DNA of 64,000 bases from Amycolatopsis roodepoortensis (lineage in GTDB: Bacteria; Actinomycetota; Actinomycetes; Mycobacteriales; Pseudonocardiaceae): assembly GCF_014873915.1 (NCBI RefSeq), contig NZ_JADBEJ010000005.1, positions 1,860,001-1,924,000 on the forward strand, given 5' to 3'. The position numbers were made by a program, and so were the translations under genes. Under the pieces are notes generated by a model. The model did no database searches. It saw only the letters and a list, made by a program, of their open reading frames with translations, and was not told the DNA's origin. Of this stretch, positions 23,626 to 32,961 are shown in pieces. How positions within the stretch are numbered: the stretch's first letter is position 1; every line of letters begins with the position of its first letter.

Positions 23626-26600
23626 ATGGAGGGCGTGGCACACGTACTCGACCTCTTCTCCCCCGCGACCAGGGACTGGTTCACCGGGGCCTTCGCCGCG
23701 CCCACCCGCGCGCAGGAGGGCGCGTGGCGTGCCGCGCACGCGAAGGAACACGCGCTGGTCGTGGCCCCCACGGGCTCCGGTAAGACGCTCTCGGCGTTCC
23801 TCTGGGCGCTGGACAGGCTGTCGGTCGAGCCGCCGCCGTCCGAGCCCAGGAAACGCTGCCGTGTCCTCTACGTCTCCCCGCTGAAGGCGCTGGCGGTCGA
23901 CGTCCAGCGCAACCTGCGGGCACCGCTGGCGGGTATCTCGCAGGCGTCTCGGCGGCTCGGGTTGCCGGTGCCGGACATCGGCGTCGGCATGCGCACGGGC
24001 GACACCACCGCGGCCGAGCGGCGCTCGTTCGGCAAGACCCCGCCGGACGTGCTGGTCACCACGCCGGAGTCGCTGTTCCTGATCCTCACCTCCTCCGCCC
24101 GCGATTCGCTGCGCGGCGTGGAGACGGTGATCATCGACGAGGTGCACGCGGTCGCGGGCGGCAAACGCGGCGCGCATCTGGCCCTGTCGCTGGAGCGGCT
24201 CGACGCGCTTCTCGAAAAGCCCGCCCAGCGGATCGGGCTGTCGGCGACGGTCCGGCCGATCGACGAGGTGGCCTCCTTCCTGGCGGGCGGCAGGCCGGTC
24301 ACCATCGTCCAGCCGAAGCTCGCGAAGACGATCGAGGTCCGCGTCGAGGTCCCGGTCGAGGACATGTCCGACCTTGACGGTCCGCAGGGGCCGAAGCAGA
24401 ACGAAGACCTCGACGCGGGCCTCGCACGGCTCCCCGGGTCGCTGGAGGACATCGACGGCGCGCCCCGGCGGCCGTCGATCTGGCCCGCGGTGGAGGAGCG
24501 TGTCCTCGAACTGATCCAGGCGCACCGGTCGACGATCGTGTTCGCCAACTCGCGGCGGCTCACCGAGCGGATGACCGCGCGGCTCAACGAACTCGTCGCG
24601 GAGCAGGCCGAACTGGAGCCGGATCAGCGGTTTCCGGCCGAGGCGATCGGCCAGTCCGGGCTGACCACCGGGGCGGCGCCGGTGATCGCGCGGGCGCACC
24701 ACGGCTCGATGTCGCGCGAGCAGCGCACCCATGTGGAGGAGGAGCTCAAGTCCGGGCGGCTGGCGTGTGTCGTGGCGACGTCCTCCTTGGAGCTGGGCAT
24801 CGACATGGGCGCCGTCGACCTCGTCGTGCAGATCGAGGCGCCGCCGACGGTCGCATCGGGACTGCAGCGGGTCGGCCGGGCCGGACACCAGGTCGGCGCG
24901 GTGTCGAGCGGGGTGATGTTCCCGAAGTTCCGGGGTGACCTCGTCTCCTGCGCGGTGGTCGCGGAGCGGATGGCGTCCGGGGCGATCGAGGCGGTGCGGT
25001 ACCCGCGCAACCCGCTGGACGTGCTGGCGCAGCAGGTCGTGGCGATGGTGGCGCTCGAGTCCTGGACGGTCGACGAGCTGGCCGCCCTCGCCCGCCGGGC
25101 GGCGCCATTCGCGTCCCTTCCGGACGACGCGTTGCTCGCCGTGCTCGACATGCTCGCCGGCCGGTACCCCAGCGAGGAGTTCGGCGAGCTGCGCGCCCGG
25201 ATCACCTGGGACAGGGTCACCGGCGAGCTGCACGGCCGTCCGGGGTCGCAGCGGCTGGCGGTGACCTCCGGCGGCACGATCCCCGACCGCGGCCTGTTCA
25301 CCGTGATGACGCCGGGTTCCGACGGCAAACCCGGGTCTCGCGTGGGCGAGCTCGACGAGGAGATGGTCTACGAGTCCCGCGTCGGGGACACGATCCTGCT
25401 CGGCACCTCCTCCTGGCGGGTCACCGACATCACCCACGACCGCGTGATCGTGGTCCCCGCGCCGGGTGAGCCCGCCCGGATGCCGTTCTGGAAGGGCGAC
25501 GCCCCCGGCCGCCCGCTGGAACTGGGGCGGGCGCTGGGCGCGTTCGTCCGTGAACTGTCCACTTCGGAGCCGTCGGTGGCCAGGGAACGCGCCGCCGTCG
25601 CCGGGCTGGACGAGTACGCCTGCGACAACCTGCTGGCGTACCTGGCGGAGCAGAAGTCGGCCACGCGGCATGTGCCGAACGACAAAACCGTGCTGCTGGA
25701 ACGGTTTCGCGACGAGCTGGGCGACTGGCGGGTCATCCTGCACTCGCCGTTCGGCGCGCAGGTCAACGCGCCGTGGGCGCTCGCGATCGCCGCGCGGCTG
25801 CGGGAGAACCGCGGGGTCGACGCCCAGGTCGCGCATTCCGACGACGGCATCGTGCTGCGGCTGCCCGAGGCGCTCGACATGGACGGCGCCGAGGTCACCA
25901 TCGGCGTCGAGGACGTGCTGCTCGACCCGGAAGAGGTCGAGCAGCTGATCGTCGCCGAGGTCGGCGGTTCGGCGCTGTTCGCGGCGCGGTTCCGGGAATG
26001 CGCGGCGCGGTCGCTGCTGCTCCCCCGCCGGGATCCGCGCCGCCGCACCCCGCTGTGGCAGCAGCGGCAGCGCGCGTCCCAGCTGCTTTCGGTCGCGGCC
26101 AAGTACGAGCGGTTCCCCGTGGTGCTGGAAGCGATGCGGGAAGTCCTGCAGGACGTGTACGACGTCGGCGGGCTGCGCGAACTGATGTCCGACGTCCGGT
26201 CCCGCAAGGTCAAGCTGGTCGAGGTCGAAACGCCGTCGGCGTCCCCGTTCGCGCGCAGTCTGCTCTTCGGTTACGTCGGGATGTTCCTGTACGAGACGGA
26301 CGCCCCGCTCGCGGAACGGCGTGCCGCGGCGCTGGCACTGGATTCGACGCTGCTGGCCGAACTGCTCGGCACCGAGGCGATCCGGGAGCTGCTGGACGCC
26401 GAAGTCGTCGCCGAAGTCGAGCGCTCCCTTCAACGCCTCGACCCGGACAGGCACGCCCGCAACGCCGAGGACGCCGCGGATCTGTTGCGGTTCCTCGGCG
26501 ATCTCTCGATCGAGGAGGCCGCGGCGCGCGGCATCCAACGGGAATGGCTGGAGGAACTGGAAGCCGCGCGGCGGGTGATCCGGGTGCGCATCGGCGGTGG

Positions 26601-28248
26601 AGAACGCTTCATCGCCATCGAGGACGCCGGCCGCGTGCGGGACGCGCTGGGCACCGCGCTGCCGGTCGGTGTGCCGGAGGCGTTCACCGAGCCGGTCGAG
26701 GATCCCGTCGGTGACCTGCTGTCGCGCTATTCGCGCAGCCGCGGCCCGTTCAGCGCCCGGCAGGCGGCCGAGCGGTTCGGGCTCGGGACGGCCGTGGTCA
26801 CCGGCGTCCTGGACAGGCTGACCGCGCAGGGCAGGCTGGTCCGGGGCGAGCTGAGCCCCGTCGGGCATCCGGAGACCCACGGCGTCGGGATGGAGTTCTG
26901 CGACGCTTCAGTGCTGCGTAGGCTTCGGCGGGCGTCGCTGGCCCGGCTGCGGGCCGAGGTCGAGCCGGTCGAACCGGCCGCGCTGGGGCGATTCCTGCCG
27001 TCGTGGCACGGCATCGGGGCGCGAGTGCGGTCGGCGCCGACGGCGGACGACGTGCTGTCCGTGGTCGAGCAACTGGCCGGTGCCCCGCTCCCGGCGAGCG
27101 CGGTCGAGTCGCTGATCCTGCCGAGCAGGCTGCCCGGCTACACCCCGTCGCTGCTGGACGAACTCACCACGGCGGGCGAGGTCACCTGGTGCGGCTGCGG
27201 CTCCCTGTCCGGTGGGGACGGCTGGCTGGCGCTCGCGCCCACGGACGTCGCCGATCTGCTGTTGCCGGATCTCGACGACGATCTGCCCTCCGGCCCGCTC
27301 CATGAGGCCATTCTGTCCACTTTGGAGGGTGGAGCGCAGTTCTTCCGCCAGCTCGTGGACCGGGCGTCGCCGTTGGTCGAAACCCCGCCCAACGACGGTG
27401 AAGTCGTGGCGGCGCTGTGGGATCTCGTATGGGCGGGCCTGGTCACCGGGGACACGCTGGGCCCGCTGCGGGCGCAGGTCTCCGGTTCCGGCGCGGCGCA
27501 CAAGCCACGCCGTCAGGCTCCTCGCGGCCGGTACGCGCGGCTTCGGGCCGGGCGCCCGGCGATGCCTTCGCGCACCGGGCCGCCGACGGTGGCCGGCCGC
27601 TGGGCACTCACCCCGGGGCGGGAAGCGGATCCGACCAGGCGCGCGCTGGCGCGGACGGAGGCCTTCCTGGAACGGCACGGCGTCCTCACCCGTGGCGCCC
27701 TCGACACCGAGCGTGTGACCGGTGGCTTTTCGGGGATCTACAAGGTTTTGCGTGGCATGGAGGATTCGGGACAGGTCGTCCGGGGGTACGTGGTCGAGGG
27801 GCTCGGCGCGGCGCAGTTCGCGGCGAAGGGCGCCGTCGACAGGCTGCGCGCCCAGTCCGGGAACCAGCGCACCACCACGGAAGGCGCCGTCGTCCTCGCC
27901 GCCGCCGACCCGGCCCAGCCCTACGGCGCCGCGTTGCCTTGGCCCGCCGCGACGGGCGACACGAAACACCGTCCGGCAAGGAAAGCGGGTGCGCTGGCGG
28001 TGCTCGTGGACGGCGTCCCGGCGATGTACGTCGAACGAGGCGGCCGGTCGCTGCTGAGCTTCACCGAGGATCAGGACAGGTTGCGCGCGGCCGCGCGGGC
28101 GCTGTCCACGGCGGTGCGGGAAGGCTGGCTGGGGCAGCTCGCGGTGCAGAAGGCCGACGGCGAGGTGGCGCTCACCTCCGAGCTTTCGGCCGTCCTCCAG
28201 GAGGCGGGTTTCCGGGCGACTCCCAAGGGGCTGCGCCTGCGGGCCTAG
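23626..28248 (+). CDS. lhr: Large ATP-dependent helicase Lhr
   Basis: About 1540 residues, as for actinobacterial Lhr. Walker A is APTGSGKT (about 47-54), the DEVH box is at about 171-174, and motif VI lies in SGLQRVGRAGHQ near residue 415. These are followed by the winged-helix and beta-barrel regions of the Lhr core and the long C-terminal domain found only in full-length Lhr. The mycobacterial enzyme is a 3'-5' DNA/RNA-DNA helicase induced by DNA damage. The start at 23626 (MEGVAHVLDLFSPATRDWF) was chosen because homology begins there; a longer frame opens at 23527. The gene is head-to-head with the Hsp70-like gene, and def follows after 37 bases. Confidence 0.92.
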   Translation: MEGVAHVLDLFSPATRDWFTGAFAAPTRAQEGAWRAAHAKEHALVVAPTGSGKTLSAFLWALDRLSVEPPPSEPRKRCRVLYVSPLKALAVDVQRNLRAPLAGISQASRRLGLPVPDIGVGMRTGDTTAAERRSFGKTPPDVLVTTPESLFLILTSSARDSLRGVETVIIDEVHAVAGGKRGAHLALSLERLDALLEKPAQRIGLSATVRPIDEVASFLAGGRPVTIVQPKLAKTIEVRVEVPVEDMSDLDGPQGPKQNEDLDAGLARLPGSLEDIDGAPRRPSIWPAVEERVLELIQAHRSTIVFANSRRLTERMTARLNELVAEQAELEPDQRFPAEAIGQSGLTTGAAPVIARAHHGSMSREQRTHVEEELKSGRLACVVATSSLELGIDMGAVDLVVQIEAPPTVASGLQRVGRAGHQVGAVSSGVMFPKFRGDLVSCAVVAERMASGAIEAVRYPRNPLDVLAQQVVAMVALESWTVDELAALARRAAPFASLPDDALLAVLDMLAGRYPSEEFGELRARITWDRVTGELHGRPGSQRLAVTSGGTIPDRGLFTVMTPGSDGKPGSRVGELDEEMVYESRVGDTILLGTSSWRVTDITHDRVIVVPAPGEPARMPFWKGDAPGRPLELGRALGAFVRELSTSEPSVARERAAVAGLDEYACDNLLAYLAEQKSATRHVPNDKTVLLERFRDELGDWRVILHSPFGAQVNAPWALAIAARLRENRGVDAQVAHSDDGIVLRLPEALDMDGAEVTIGVEDVLLDPEEVEQLIVAEVGGSALFAARFRECAARSLLLPRRDPRRRTPLWQQRQRASQLLSVAAKYERFPVVLEAMREVLQDVYDVGGLRELMSDVRSRKVKLVEVETPSASPFARSLLFGYVGMFLYETDAPLAERRAAALALDSTLLAELLGTEAIRELLDAEVVAEVERSLQRLDPDRHARNAEDAADLLRFLGDLSIEEAAARGIQREWLEELEAARRVIRVRIGGGERFIAIEDAGRVRDALGTALPVGVPEAFTEPVEDPVGDLLSRYSRSRGPFSARQAAERFGLGTAVVTGVLDRLTAQGRLVRGELSPVGHPETHGVGMEFCDASVLRRLRRASLARLRAEVEPVEPAALGRFLPSWHGIGARVRSAPTADDVLSVVEQLAGAPLPASAVESLILPSRLPGYTPSLLDELTTAGEVTWCGCGSLSGGDGWLALAPTDVADLLLPDLDDDLPSGPLHEAILSTLEGGAQFFRQLVDRASPLVETPPNDGEVVAALWDLVWAGLVTGDTLGPLRAQVSGSGAAHKPRRQAPRGRYARLRAGRPAMPSRTGPPTVAGRWALTPGREADPTRRALARTEAFLERHGVLTRGALDTERVTGGFSGIYKVLRGMEDSGQVVRGYVVEGLGAAQFAAKGAVDRLRAQSGNQRTTTEGAVVLAAADPAQPYGAALPWPAATGDTKHRPARKAGALAVLVDGVPAMYVERGGRSLLSFTEDQDRLRAAARALSTAVREGWLGQLAVQKADGEVALTSELSAVLQEAGFRATPKGLRLRA

Positions 28249-28285
28249 AATCACCGCTCAGACCTGCGGAGAAGGACGTTCGAAC

Positions 28286-28786
28286 ATGGTGATGCGCGAC
28301 CTGCGCTATTTCGGGGATCCCGTGCTCAAGACCGTATGCGACCCGGTCACGACATTCGACAAGAAGATCGAGTCGCTGGTGACCGATCTGATGGACGGGG
28401 TGAAACCGGCCGGGCGCGCGGGTCTCGCGGCGCCGCAGATCGGGGTCGGGCTGCGGGTGTTCAGCTACGACGTCGGCGGCCTGAGCGGGTACGTGATCAA
28501 CCCCGAGATCGTCGAGCTGTCCGATGAGACACACGAGATCGGCGAGGGCTGCCTCTCGGTGCCCGAGCTGTGGTTCCCGGTCGTACGCGCGAAGCACGCC
28601 GTGGTGCGCGGTGTCGACCTGCGCAACGAGCCGGTCGAGGTCGAGGGCGTCGACGTGCTCGCCCAGTGCCTGCAGCATGAGACCGACCACCTCGACGGCA
28701 AGCTGTACCTGGAGCGCCTCACCCCCGAACGCAAGAAGCGCGCGCTGGGCGAGGCTCGCGGCAAAGACTGGTTCTGGAACCGCTGA
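28286..28786 (+). CDS. def: Peptide deformylase
   Basis: 166 residues. It removes the formyl group from the N-terminal methionine of new proteins. All three family motifs are present: GLAAPQIGV (46-54), EGCLSVPEL (87-95, metal ligand C89... in CLSVP) and QHETDHLDG (130-138) with metal ligands H131 and H135 and catalytic E132. A GGAG ribosome binding site precedes the ATG. It lies 37 bases behind lhr and may be cotranscribed. The usual neighbour fmt is not present, so this could be one of several deformylases of the organism. Confidence 0.94.
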   Translation: MVMRDLRYFGDPVLKTVCDPVTTFDKKIESLVTDLMDGVKPAGRAGLAAPQIGVGLRVFSYDVGGLSGYVINPEIVELSDETHEIGEGCLSVPELWFPVVRAKHAVVRGVDLRNEPVEVEGVDVLAQCLQHETDHLDGKLYLERLTPERKKRALGEARGKDWFWNR

Positions 28787-28801
28787 CCTCTCCCGCCTTT
28801 C

Positions 28802-28850
28802 GTCCTCTGGATGCGGTGGTCGGTAACCCGAACTACCGCATTCAGAGGAC
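28802..28850. repeat. Palindrome, family 4 (copy A)
   Basis: GTCCTCTGGATGCGGTGGT (28802-28820) pairs with the complement at 28832-28850 with two mismatches. The same sequence family recurs at 51226-51266. It lies 15 bases after def and ends at the stop codon of the convergent acetyltransferase gene, so it can act as a two-way terminator. Confidence 0.75.
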
Positions 28851-29935
28851 TAAACGCGAGGGCCGGGGAGCCGGAAGCGCAGGGTGCCCGGGTCGCCGGG
28901 GGCGCGTTCGGGGCGGAGCCCCACGCGGGTGGCGGTGCGATGGAGGGAGTCGTCGCCGGGCAGGCAGACGGCGGTGAGTTCGCGCTCCCCCTTGGCCAGG
29001 GCAAGGGTGGCGAGCCGGGTCAGCAGCGCGGTGCCGATGCCTTGGCGCTGCCAGGAATCCTCGACCAGCAGCGAGACTTCGGCCGCGCCGCCGTCGGCGG
29101 ACGGGATCAGCTGGCCGAGACCGATCACGTCCCGGCCGCAGACCGCGAGCAGGCTGCTCCCGCGCGGCGGCATCAGGAGCCGGTGCAGCCAGCGACGCGG
29201 CACGGCGCGCATTCCGGTGTGGTAGCGGTGGAAGAGCGTCGTCATCGAGCATCTCTGGTGCAGCGCGGACACCGCTTCCGCGTCACCGGGGACGCCCTTG
29301 CGCAGGACGATCGCGGCGCCGTCGGCCCGGTCGAGCACGATCGGACCGGTCACGTTGTCGCGGACGGCGGCGATCAGGCCGGTCAGCGCGACGGCGCGGC
29401 TCAGTTCCAGCTCGACGAACGGCGACCACCGGCGGCGCGCGACGAACGCGGCGCCGTCCCCCACCGGGAACACCGCGCGGTGCCCGCCTTCCGTGCGGGC
29501 CGGGTTCGCTTCGATCGACGGGACCTTGGTGACGACGTCGGCCGCGAGGACGCCGCGGAGCACTTCCGCGAGGCCGCCGGGCTCCTCGACCGCCCGCTTG
29601 GCCGCGGTGAGCGCTGCGGTGGCCGGGTCGACCAGTTCGGCCAGATCCGCGTCGATGACGGCGGAGCATTCGCATCCTTCGTCGCGGATCGCGTCGACGA
29701 GCAGCTGGCGAGGCAGGCCGGTGGCCGGCCGCAGGACGATCTCGTCGAGCACGCCGCCGGGGACCGGGAGCACCGACAGCCCGAGGATGTTGCATTCGAG
29801 GTCGGCGAGCCGGATCGCGATCCTGGCCAGCGTGCCGGGGCGGTCGTCCACGCGGATCCGGACGCGCCAGGCCGACGCGGCGGCGGTCTCTTCGCGGGGA
29901 TGGACCAGGGTGGGCCGGACTCGATAGGTCTCCAT
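28850..29935 (-). CDS. ACT-domain / GNAT acetyltransferase fusion
   Basis: 361 residues. Residues about 20-95 look like an ACT regulatory domain (VRIRVDDRPGTLARIAIRLADL, with ligand-binding Gly in the first loop). A linker region of about 100 residues follows. The C-terminal part (about 205-355) is a GNAT domain with the acetyl-CoA loop EDSWQRQGIGTALLTRLA near residue 300. The arrangement suggests an acetyltransferase controlled by an amino acid or similar ligand. The target is unknown. The ATG at 29935 has GTGGAG upstream. It stands alone, with palindromes or gaps on both sides. Confidence 0.8.
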   Translation of the reverse strand: METYRVRPTLVHPREETAAASAWRVRIRVDDRPGTLARIAIRLADLECNILGLSVLPVPGGVLDEIVLRPATGLPRQLLVDAIRDEGCECSAVIDADLAELVDPATAALTAAKRAVEEPGGLAEVLRGVLAADVVTKVPSIEANPARTEGGHRAVFPVGDGAAFVARRRWSPFVELELSRAVALTGLIAAVRDNVTGPIVLDRADGAAIVLRKGVPGDAEAVSALHQRCSMTTLFHRYHTGMRAVPRRWLHRLLMPPRGSSLLAVCGRDVIGLGQLIPSADGGAAEVSLLVEDSWQRQGIGTALLTRLATLALAKGERELTAVCLPGDDSLHRTATRVGLRPERAPGDPGTLRFRLPGPRV

Positions 29936-30029
29936 GACTCCACGGTCCCGGCCGGTTGTTGCCTGCCAACGGCGCGGGTGTTTCGCTCACGTCAGCGTTC
30001 GACGCCACCGCGCAACCCCGGCGAAACAC

Positions 30030-30698
30030 TCAGCGGGGCGGAAGCACGCTGAACTCGTTGCCCTCCGGATCCACCATGGCTTCGCCACGCTCCCCTGAGG
30101 CGCCCAGCTCCCGCAGGCGCCGGATCTCGGCCGCCCGGCTCTTGCCCCGCCGTGGCGCGATTTCGAACCGCAGCCTGTTCCTGTGCCGCTTCTCTTCTCG
30201 CGTGGCGAGGAACTCGATCCACGGGCCGCGGCCGTCCGGCGGCCGCAGGCCGACGATCGTCTTCTCCCGGACGCCGACCTCCCAGCCCAGGGCGGCCGCC
30301 CAGAACCGCGCGAGCCGCTCTGGATCGAGCGCGTCGGTGACGACCGAGGCGATCGCGCCGGTGCCCTCGTACTGCTCGCGTGGCTCGAGGACGCAGAACT
30401 CGTTGCCCTCCGGGTCCGCGAGCACCACCCACGGCACCCGTTTCTCCTCCGGCGGGCCCTGGCCGATGTCGACGTGCCGTGCGCCGAGGGACAGCGCACG
30501 GTCCACCAGCTCGGCCTGGTGCCCGGGCGAACGGCTCGCCAGATCCAGGTGCAACCGGTTCTTACCCTGTTTGGGGCCCGGCTCGGAGCGGAACGCCGGT
30601 TCGAACGGGGCGTCCCAGCTGAACAGCCCTTCCCAGAAACCCGCCAGATCTCTGGGAAGGGCCGAGTCGAAGACCAGGTTCACCAGCTGTGCCACCAC
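30030..30698 (-). CDS. VOC family protein, two domains
   Basis: About 222 residues with two glyoxalase-like halves. Each half ends in a similar stretch, VLADPEGNEFCVLEPR near residue 108 and MVDPEGNEFSVLPPR at the C-terminus, which shows internal duplication. This layout is common in actinobacterial glyoxalase-like proteins of unknown substrate. The start is uncertain: GTG codons at 30698 and 30695 fit the expected N-terminus (VAQLVNLVFDS), while an ATG at 30755 would add 19 residues without family character. Not linked to neighbours by overlap. Confidence 0.75.
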   Translation of the reverse strand: MVAQLVNLVFDSALPRDLAGFWEGLFSWDAPFEPAFRSEPGPKQGKNRLHLDLASRSPGHQAELVDRALSLGARHVDIGQGPPEEKRVPWVVLADPEGNEFCVLEPREQYEGTGAIASVVTDALDPERLARFWAAALGWEVGVREKTIVGLRPPDGRGPWIEFLATREEKRHRNRLRFEIAPRRGKSRAAEIRRLRELGASGERGEAMVDPEGNEFSVLPPR

Positions 30699-30800
30699 AC
30701 CGGTGAATCTAGACGGCACCACCGACACTTCTGGGCGTTCCGGGCACATCTTCAAGCTCCGCCGACTGGCGCTGACCGGTTTGGCTTCCCCACCGACCGG

Positions 30801-31565
30801 TCATCGGGTCGCGAGCCGCAGAAGGGCCCAGAGTTGTCCCGCCATGTCCTGGTCTCCGCTGACCGTCACCGCCGTCGGACCCGCCCGGCCCCAGAGCCAG
30901 CGGTAGATCTTGTCCGGCTTGCCGGTGACCAGGTCGTCCGCGCGCTGGGCCTCCTCGGCCGAGCACCGCCAGGCGACCGTTTCCGTGGGCCCCGCCCTGG
31001 CGATCCAGGTGTGGCCCGCGGTGCGTACGCCGACCGAACCGGTCTTGGTCCCGGACAGCCCCAGCAACGGCAGCCGCTGGCCGAACCAGAGCACCAGCGC
31101 CTCGTCGATCCCGTCGAGTGCCACGTCTTCGGGGATCTCCGACACGTCCCGGCCGGCCGCGCCCTCCGCGTCGATCCGGTGGATCGTCGTCTCGTGCGCC
31201 ATCCGCCGCCGCCAGAACCCGTAGCTGCGGTCCGCGGGCCACCAGGTCGGCGCCAGTTCGTCCGGGTCGTGCGCGGACAGTTCGGCGACGAGTTCGTCCC
31301 GGCCCTCGCGGAAGTACTCCGCCAGGCTCTGTCCCGGCCCCGGTTTGCGCTGCCAGTGCTCGGGACGCCGCCCGTCGGTGATCCAGCGGCGGGTGACCCG
31401 GTACACGCTGCCCACGTGCCTGAGCACCTCCCCGAGCGTCCAGCCCGGGCAGGTCGGGACCGGCGCGTCGGCGGACGCGGTATGCGCCACCCGGGCCATC
31501 AACTCGGTTTCGGCGCCGATCACCTCCAGGAACCTGCCCTGGTCGATCATGGCCTGCCCGGCCAT
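30801..31565 (-). CDS. Maleylpyruvate isomerase family, mycothiol-dependent enzyme
   Basis: 254 residues. The N-terminal DinB-like domain has PTCPGWTLGEVLRHVGSVYR near residue 38 and the His-rich HETTIHRIDAEGA near 123, matching the metal-binding layout of mycothiol-dependent maleylpyruvate isomerases. The C-terminal part contains LVTGKPDKIYRWLWGR near 217, the small SCP2-like region of the family. Members act in thiol chemistry with mycothiol, the actinobacterial thiol, but individual substrates are rarely known. The ATG at 31565 is preceded by GGAGAGG. It follows the HEPN gene on the same strand after a hairpin. Confidence 0.82.
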   Translation of the reverse strand: MAGQAMIDQGRFLEVIGAETELMARVAHTASADAPVPTCPGWTLGEVLRHVGSVYRVTRRWITDGRRPEHWQRKPGPGQSLAEYFREGRDELVAELSAHDPDELAPTWWPADRSYGFWRRRMAHETTIHRIDAEGAAGRDVSEIPEDVALDGIDEALVLWFGQRLPLLGLSGTKTGSVGVRTAGHTWIARAGPTETVAWRCSAEEAQRADDLVTGKPDKIYRWLWGRAGPTAVTVSGDQDMAGQLWALLRLATR

Positions 31566-31627
31566 CGGGCACCCCCTCTCCGTGGCGCGCTCTGTCTCTC
31601 GGTGAACCCGCGTCCGCGATCGGCGTC

Positions 31628-31680
31628 GGCAGGGCGCAACCTGGTCTTTCAAGTCACGAAGGTGGCGAAGGCGCCCTGCC
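31628..31680. terminator. Hairpin between HEPN gene and isomerase-like gene
   Basis: GGCAGGGCGC at 31628-31637 pairs perfectly with GCGCCCTGCC at 31671-31680 across a 33-base loop. It lies between two minus-strand genes and may stop transcription from the HEPN gene. The long loop makes this less certain. Confidence 0.4.
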
Positions 31681-31735
31681 ACCGCGGTAGCGGGGCCTTC
31701 GGCCAGGCGGATTCACGGGTACCGCCGACCGGCCG

Positions 31736-32218
31736 CTAAGCCACAGACGCCGAATCACCCATCGGCAGCCCGTGCACCACCCGTCGCACCAGTTCCAGGA
31801 ACACCGTGGCGGCCCGGGTCAGCTCGTCCGCCAGCTCGACGGTGACCTTGCCGGTGATCCCCGCCTGAGCGGCGGCCCGCGTCGCCGAATTGGCCGCGAA
31901 GAACGCCGCCCATTCCTTGAGCTCGGGCGCGACGGAATCGAGCAGCACCCAGCCGCTCGCCGGCCGCGCACGGCCCCGGTGCGGACGGCCCCGGGCCTCC
32001 AGCACCGCCGCCGCTCCGCGCAGCGCGGCGAGATACGCCCCGATGAACCGCTCCGCGGGATCGCTTTCCCGCTCTGCTTCGGCGAGCCCCCGCCTCGCCT
32101 GTGCGTACAAGGAGACCGCCGCGGGTGGTGCCGGCGGGCGCAACGACATGGGCAGGGCGGGCTGTGCGGCGCCCCCCGGCCTCTCGGCTTCGTCGGGGGA
32201 CACGACCGAAACGGACAT
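31736..32218 (-). CDS. SAV_6107-type HEPN domain protein
   Basis: 160 residues. After a disordered Pro/Ala-rich start of about 35 residues comes an all-helical domain: AVSLYAQARRGLAEAE, then RFIGAYLAALRGAAAVLEARGR and the C-terminal KVTVELADELTRAATVFLELV. This matches the SAV_6107-type HEPN family of actinobacteria. HEPN proteins are often RNases in toxin or defence modules, but the catalytic R-X4-6-H pattern is not clearly present here, and there is no partner antitoxin gene next to it. Role unknown. Confidence 0.72.
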   Translation of the reverse strand: MSVSVVSPDEAERPGGAAQPALPMSLRPPAPPAAVSLYAQARRGLAEAERESDPAERFIGAYLAALRGAAAVLEARGRPHRGRARPASGWVLLDSVAPELKEWAAFFAANSATRAAAQAGITGKVTVELADELTRAATVFLELVRRVVHGLPMGDSASVA

Positions 32219-32439
32219 GACGACCCTCCTCCTGTACGTGAGCGCCTGCCGGTGCCCGGCGCCGAGGCGCTTCCCCCGCCCCCGCGCCGGGCACCTACCG
32301 GTGCGCGCTCACCGAATGTCGAACGTCTGTTCGAACAAGTCCAATGTAACCCCGAAGTGCCCCATTCCTCAACCCCGTACCGGGGTGATCGCCGCATGTG
32401 GTGCGGGACACGGCATCGGCCACGTGATCTCATAGGCGT
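32219..32439. other. 221-bp gap without recognised gene
   Basis: Separates the HEPN gene (minus) from the YbaK-like gene (plus) and must hold both promoters. On the plus strand CTCATAGGC a few bases before the ATG at 32440 could be a -10 region of a leaderless transcript. AT content is higher near 32320-32400 than in the coding parts. No operator or RNA gene is recognised. Confidence 0.4.
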
Positions 32440-32961
32440 ATGAGCACCATCGACCATCCCTCGGTGGCCAAGGTCGCGGCCGCGCTCGCCGAGGCGGGCC
32501 AGCAGGCCGCGGCGGACGGGATCCGGATCCTCCCCGCCGAAGTCCGCACGGCCGCGCAGGCCGCCGAAGCGCTGGGTGTCGAGGTCGGCGCGATCGCGAA
32601 CAGCCTCGTCTTCCGCAGCCGCTCCGGCGACATGGAAACGGCCCTGCTCGCCCTGACCTCCGGCGCGCACCGCGCCGACACCGGCCTCCTCGCTTCGCTG
32701 ACCGACGCCGACGAGATCGGCAAGGCGGACGCGGATTTCGTCCGCGCGCACACCGGGCAGCCGATCGGCGGTGTCGCCCCGGTCGGTCACCCGAAGGCGT
32801 TGACCACCCTCGTCGACACCGCGTTACGCGCGCACGAGGTGGTCTGGGCCGCCGCCGGGCATCCGAAGTCGGTGTACCCCACGACGTTCGACGACCTCGT
32901 CGCGTTGACCGGGGGCACTCCCGCGGACGTCGCGGGCGGCGGGCAGGATGGGCGCCCGTGA
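32440..32961 (+). CDS. YbaK/EbsC family aminoacyl-tRNA deacylase-like protein
   Basis: 173 residues of the YbaK/ProX fold. Family markers are GVEVGAIANSLVFRS near residue 49, DEIGKADADFVRAHTGQPIGGVAPVGHP near 89 and VWAAAGHPKSVYPTTFDDLVALTGG near 137, cited as regions. The conserved Lys in EIGKAD and the GGVAP motif belong to the deacylation pocket. Members remove misacylated amino acids from tRNA, for example Cys from tRNA-Pro. It overlaps the next acetyltransferase gene by four bases. Confidence 0.85.
   Translation: MSTIDHPSVAKVAAALAEAGQQAAADGIRILPAEVRTAAQAAEALGVEVGAIANSLVFRSRSGDMETALLALTSGAHRADTGLLASLTDADEIGKADADFVRAHTGQPIGGVAPVGHPKALTTLVDTALRAHEVVWAAAGHPKSVYPTTFDDLVALTGGTPADVAGGGQDGRP

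Noticed and set aside
23458..26880. Very long open frame (about 1140 codons) antisense to lhr
   Set aside because: It is a frame shadow caused by high third-position GC; its translation is Arg/Gln/His-rich with no domain, whereas the plus strand encodes a full Lhr helicase.
31736..32218. Toxin-antitoxin or defence module based on the HEPN protein
   Set aside because: No MNT or other antitoxin partner is adjacent and the R-X4-6-H catalytic pattern is not clear.
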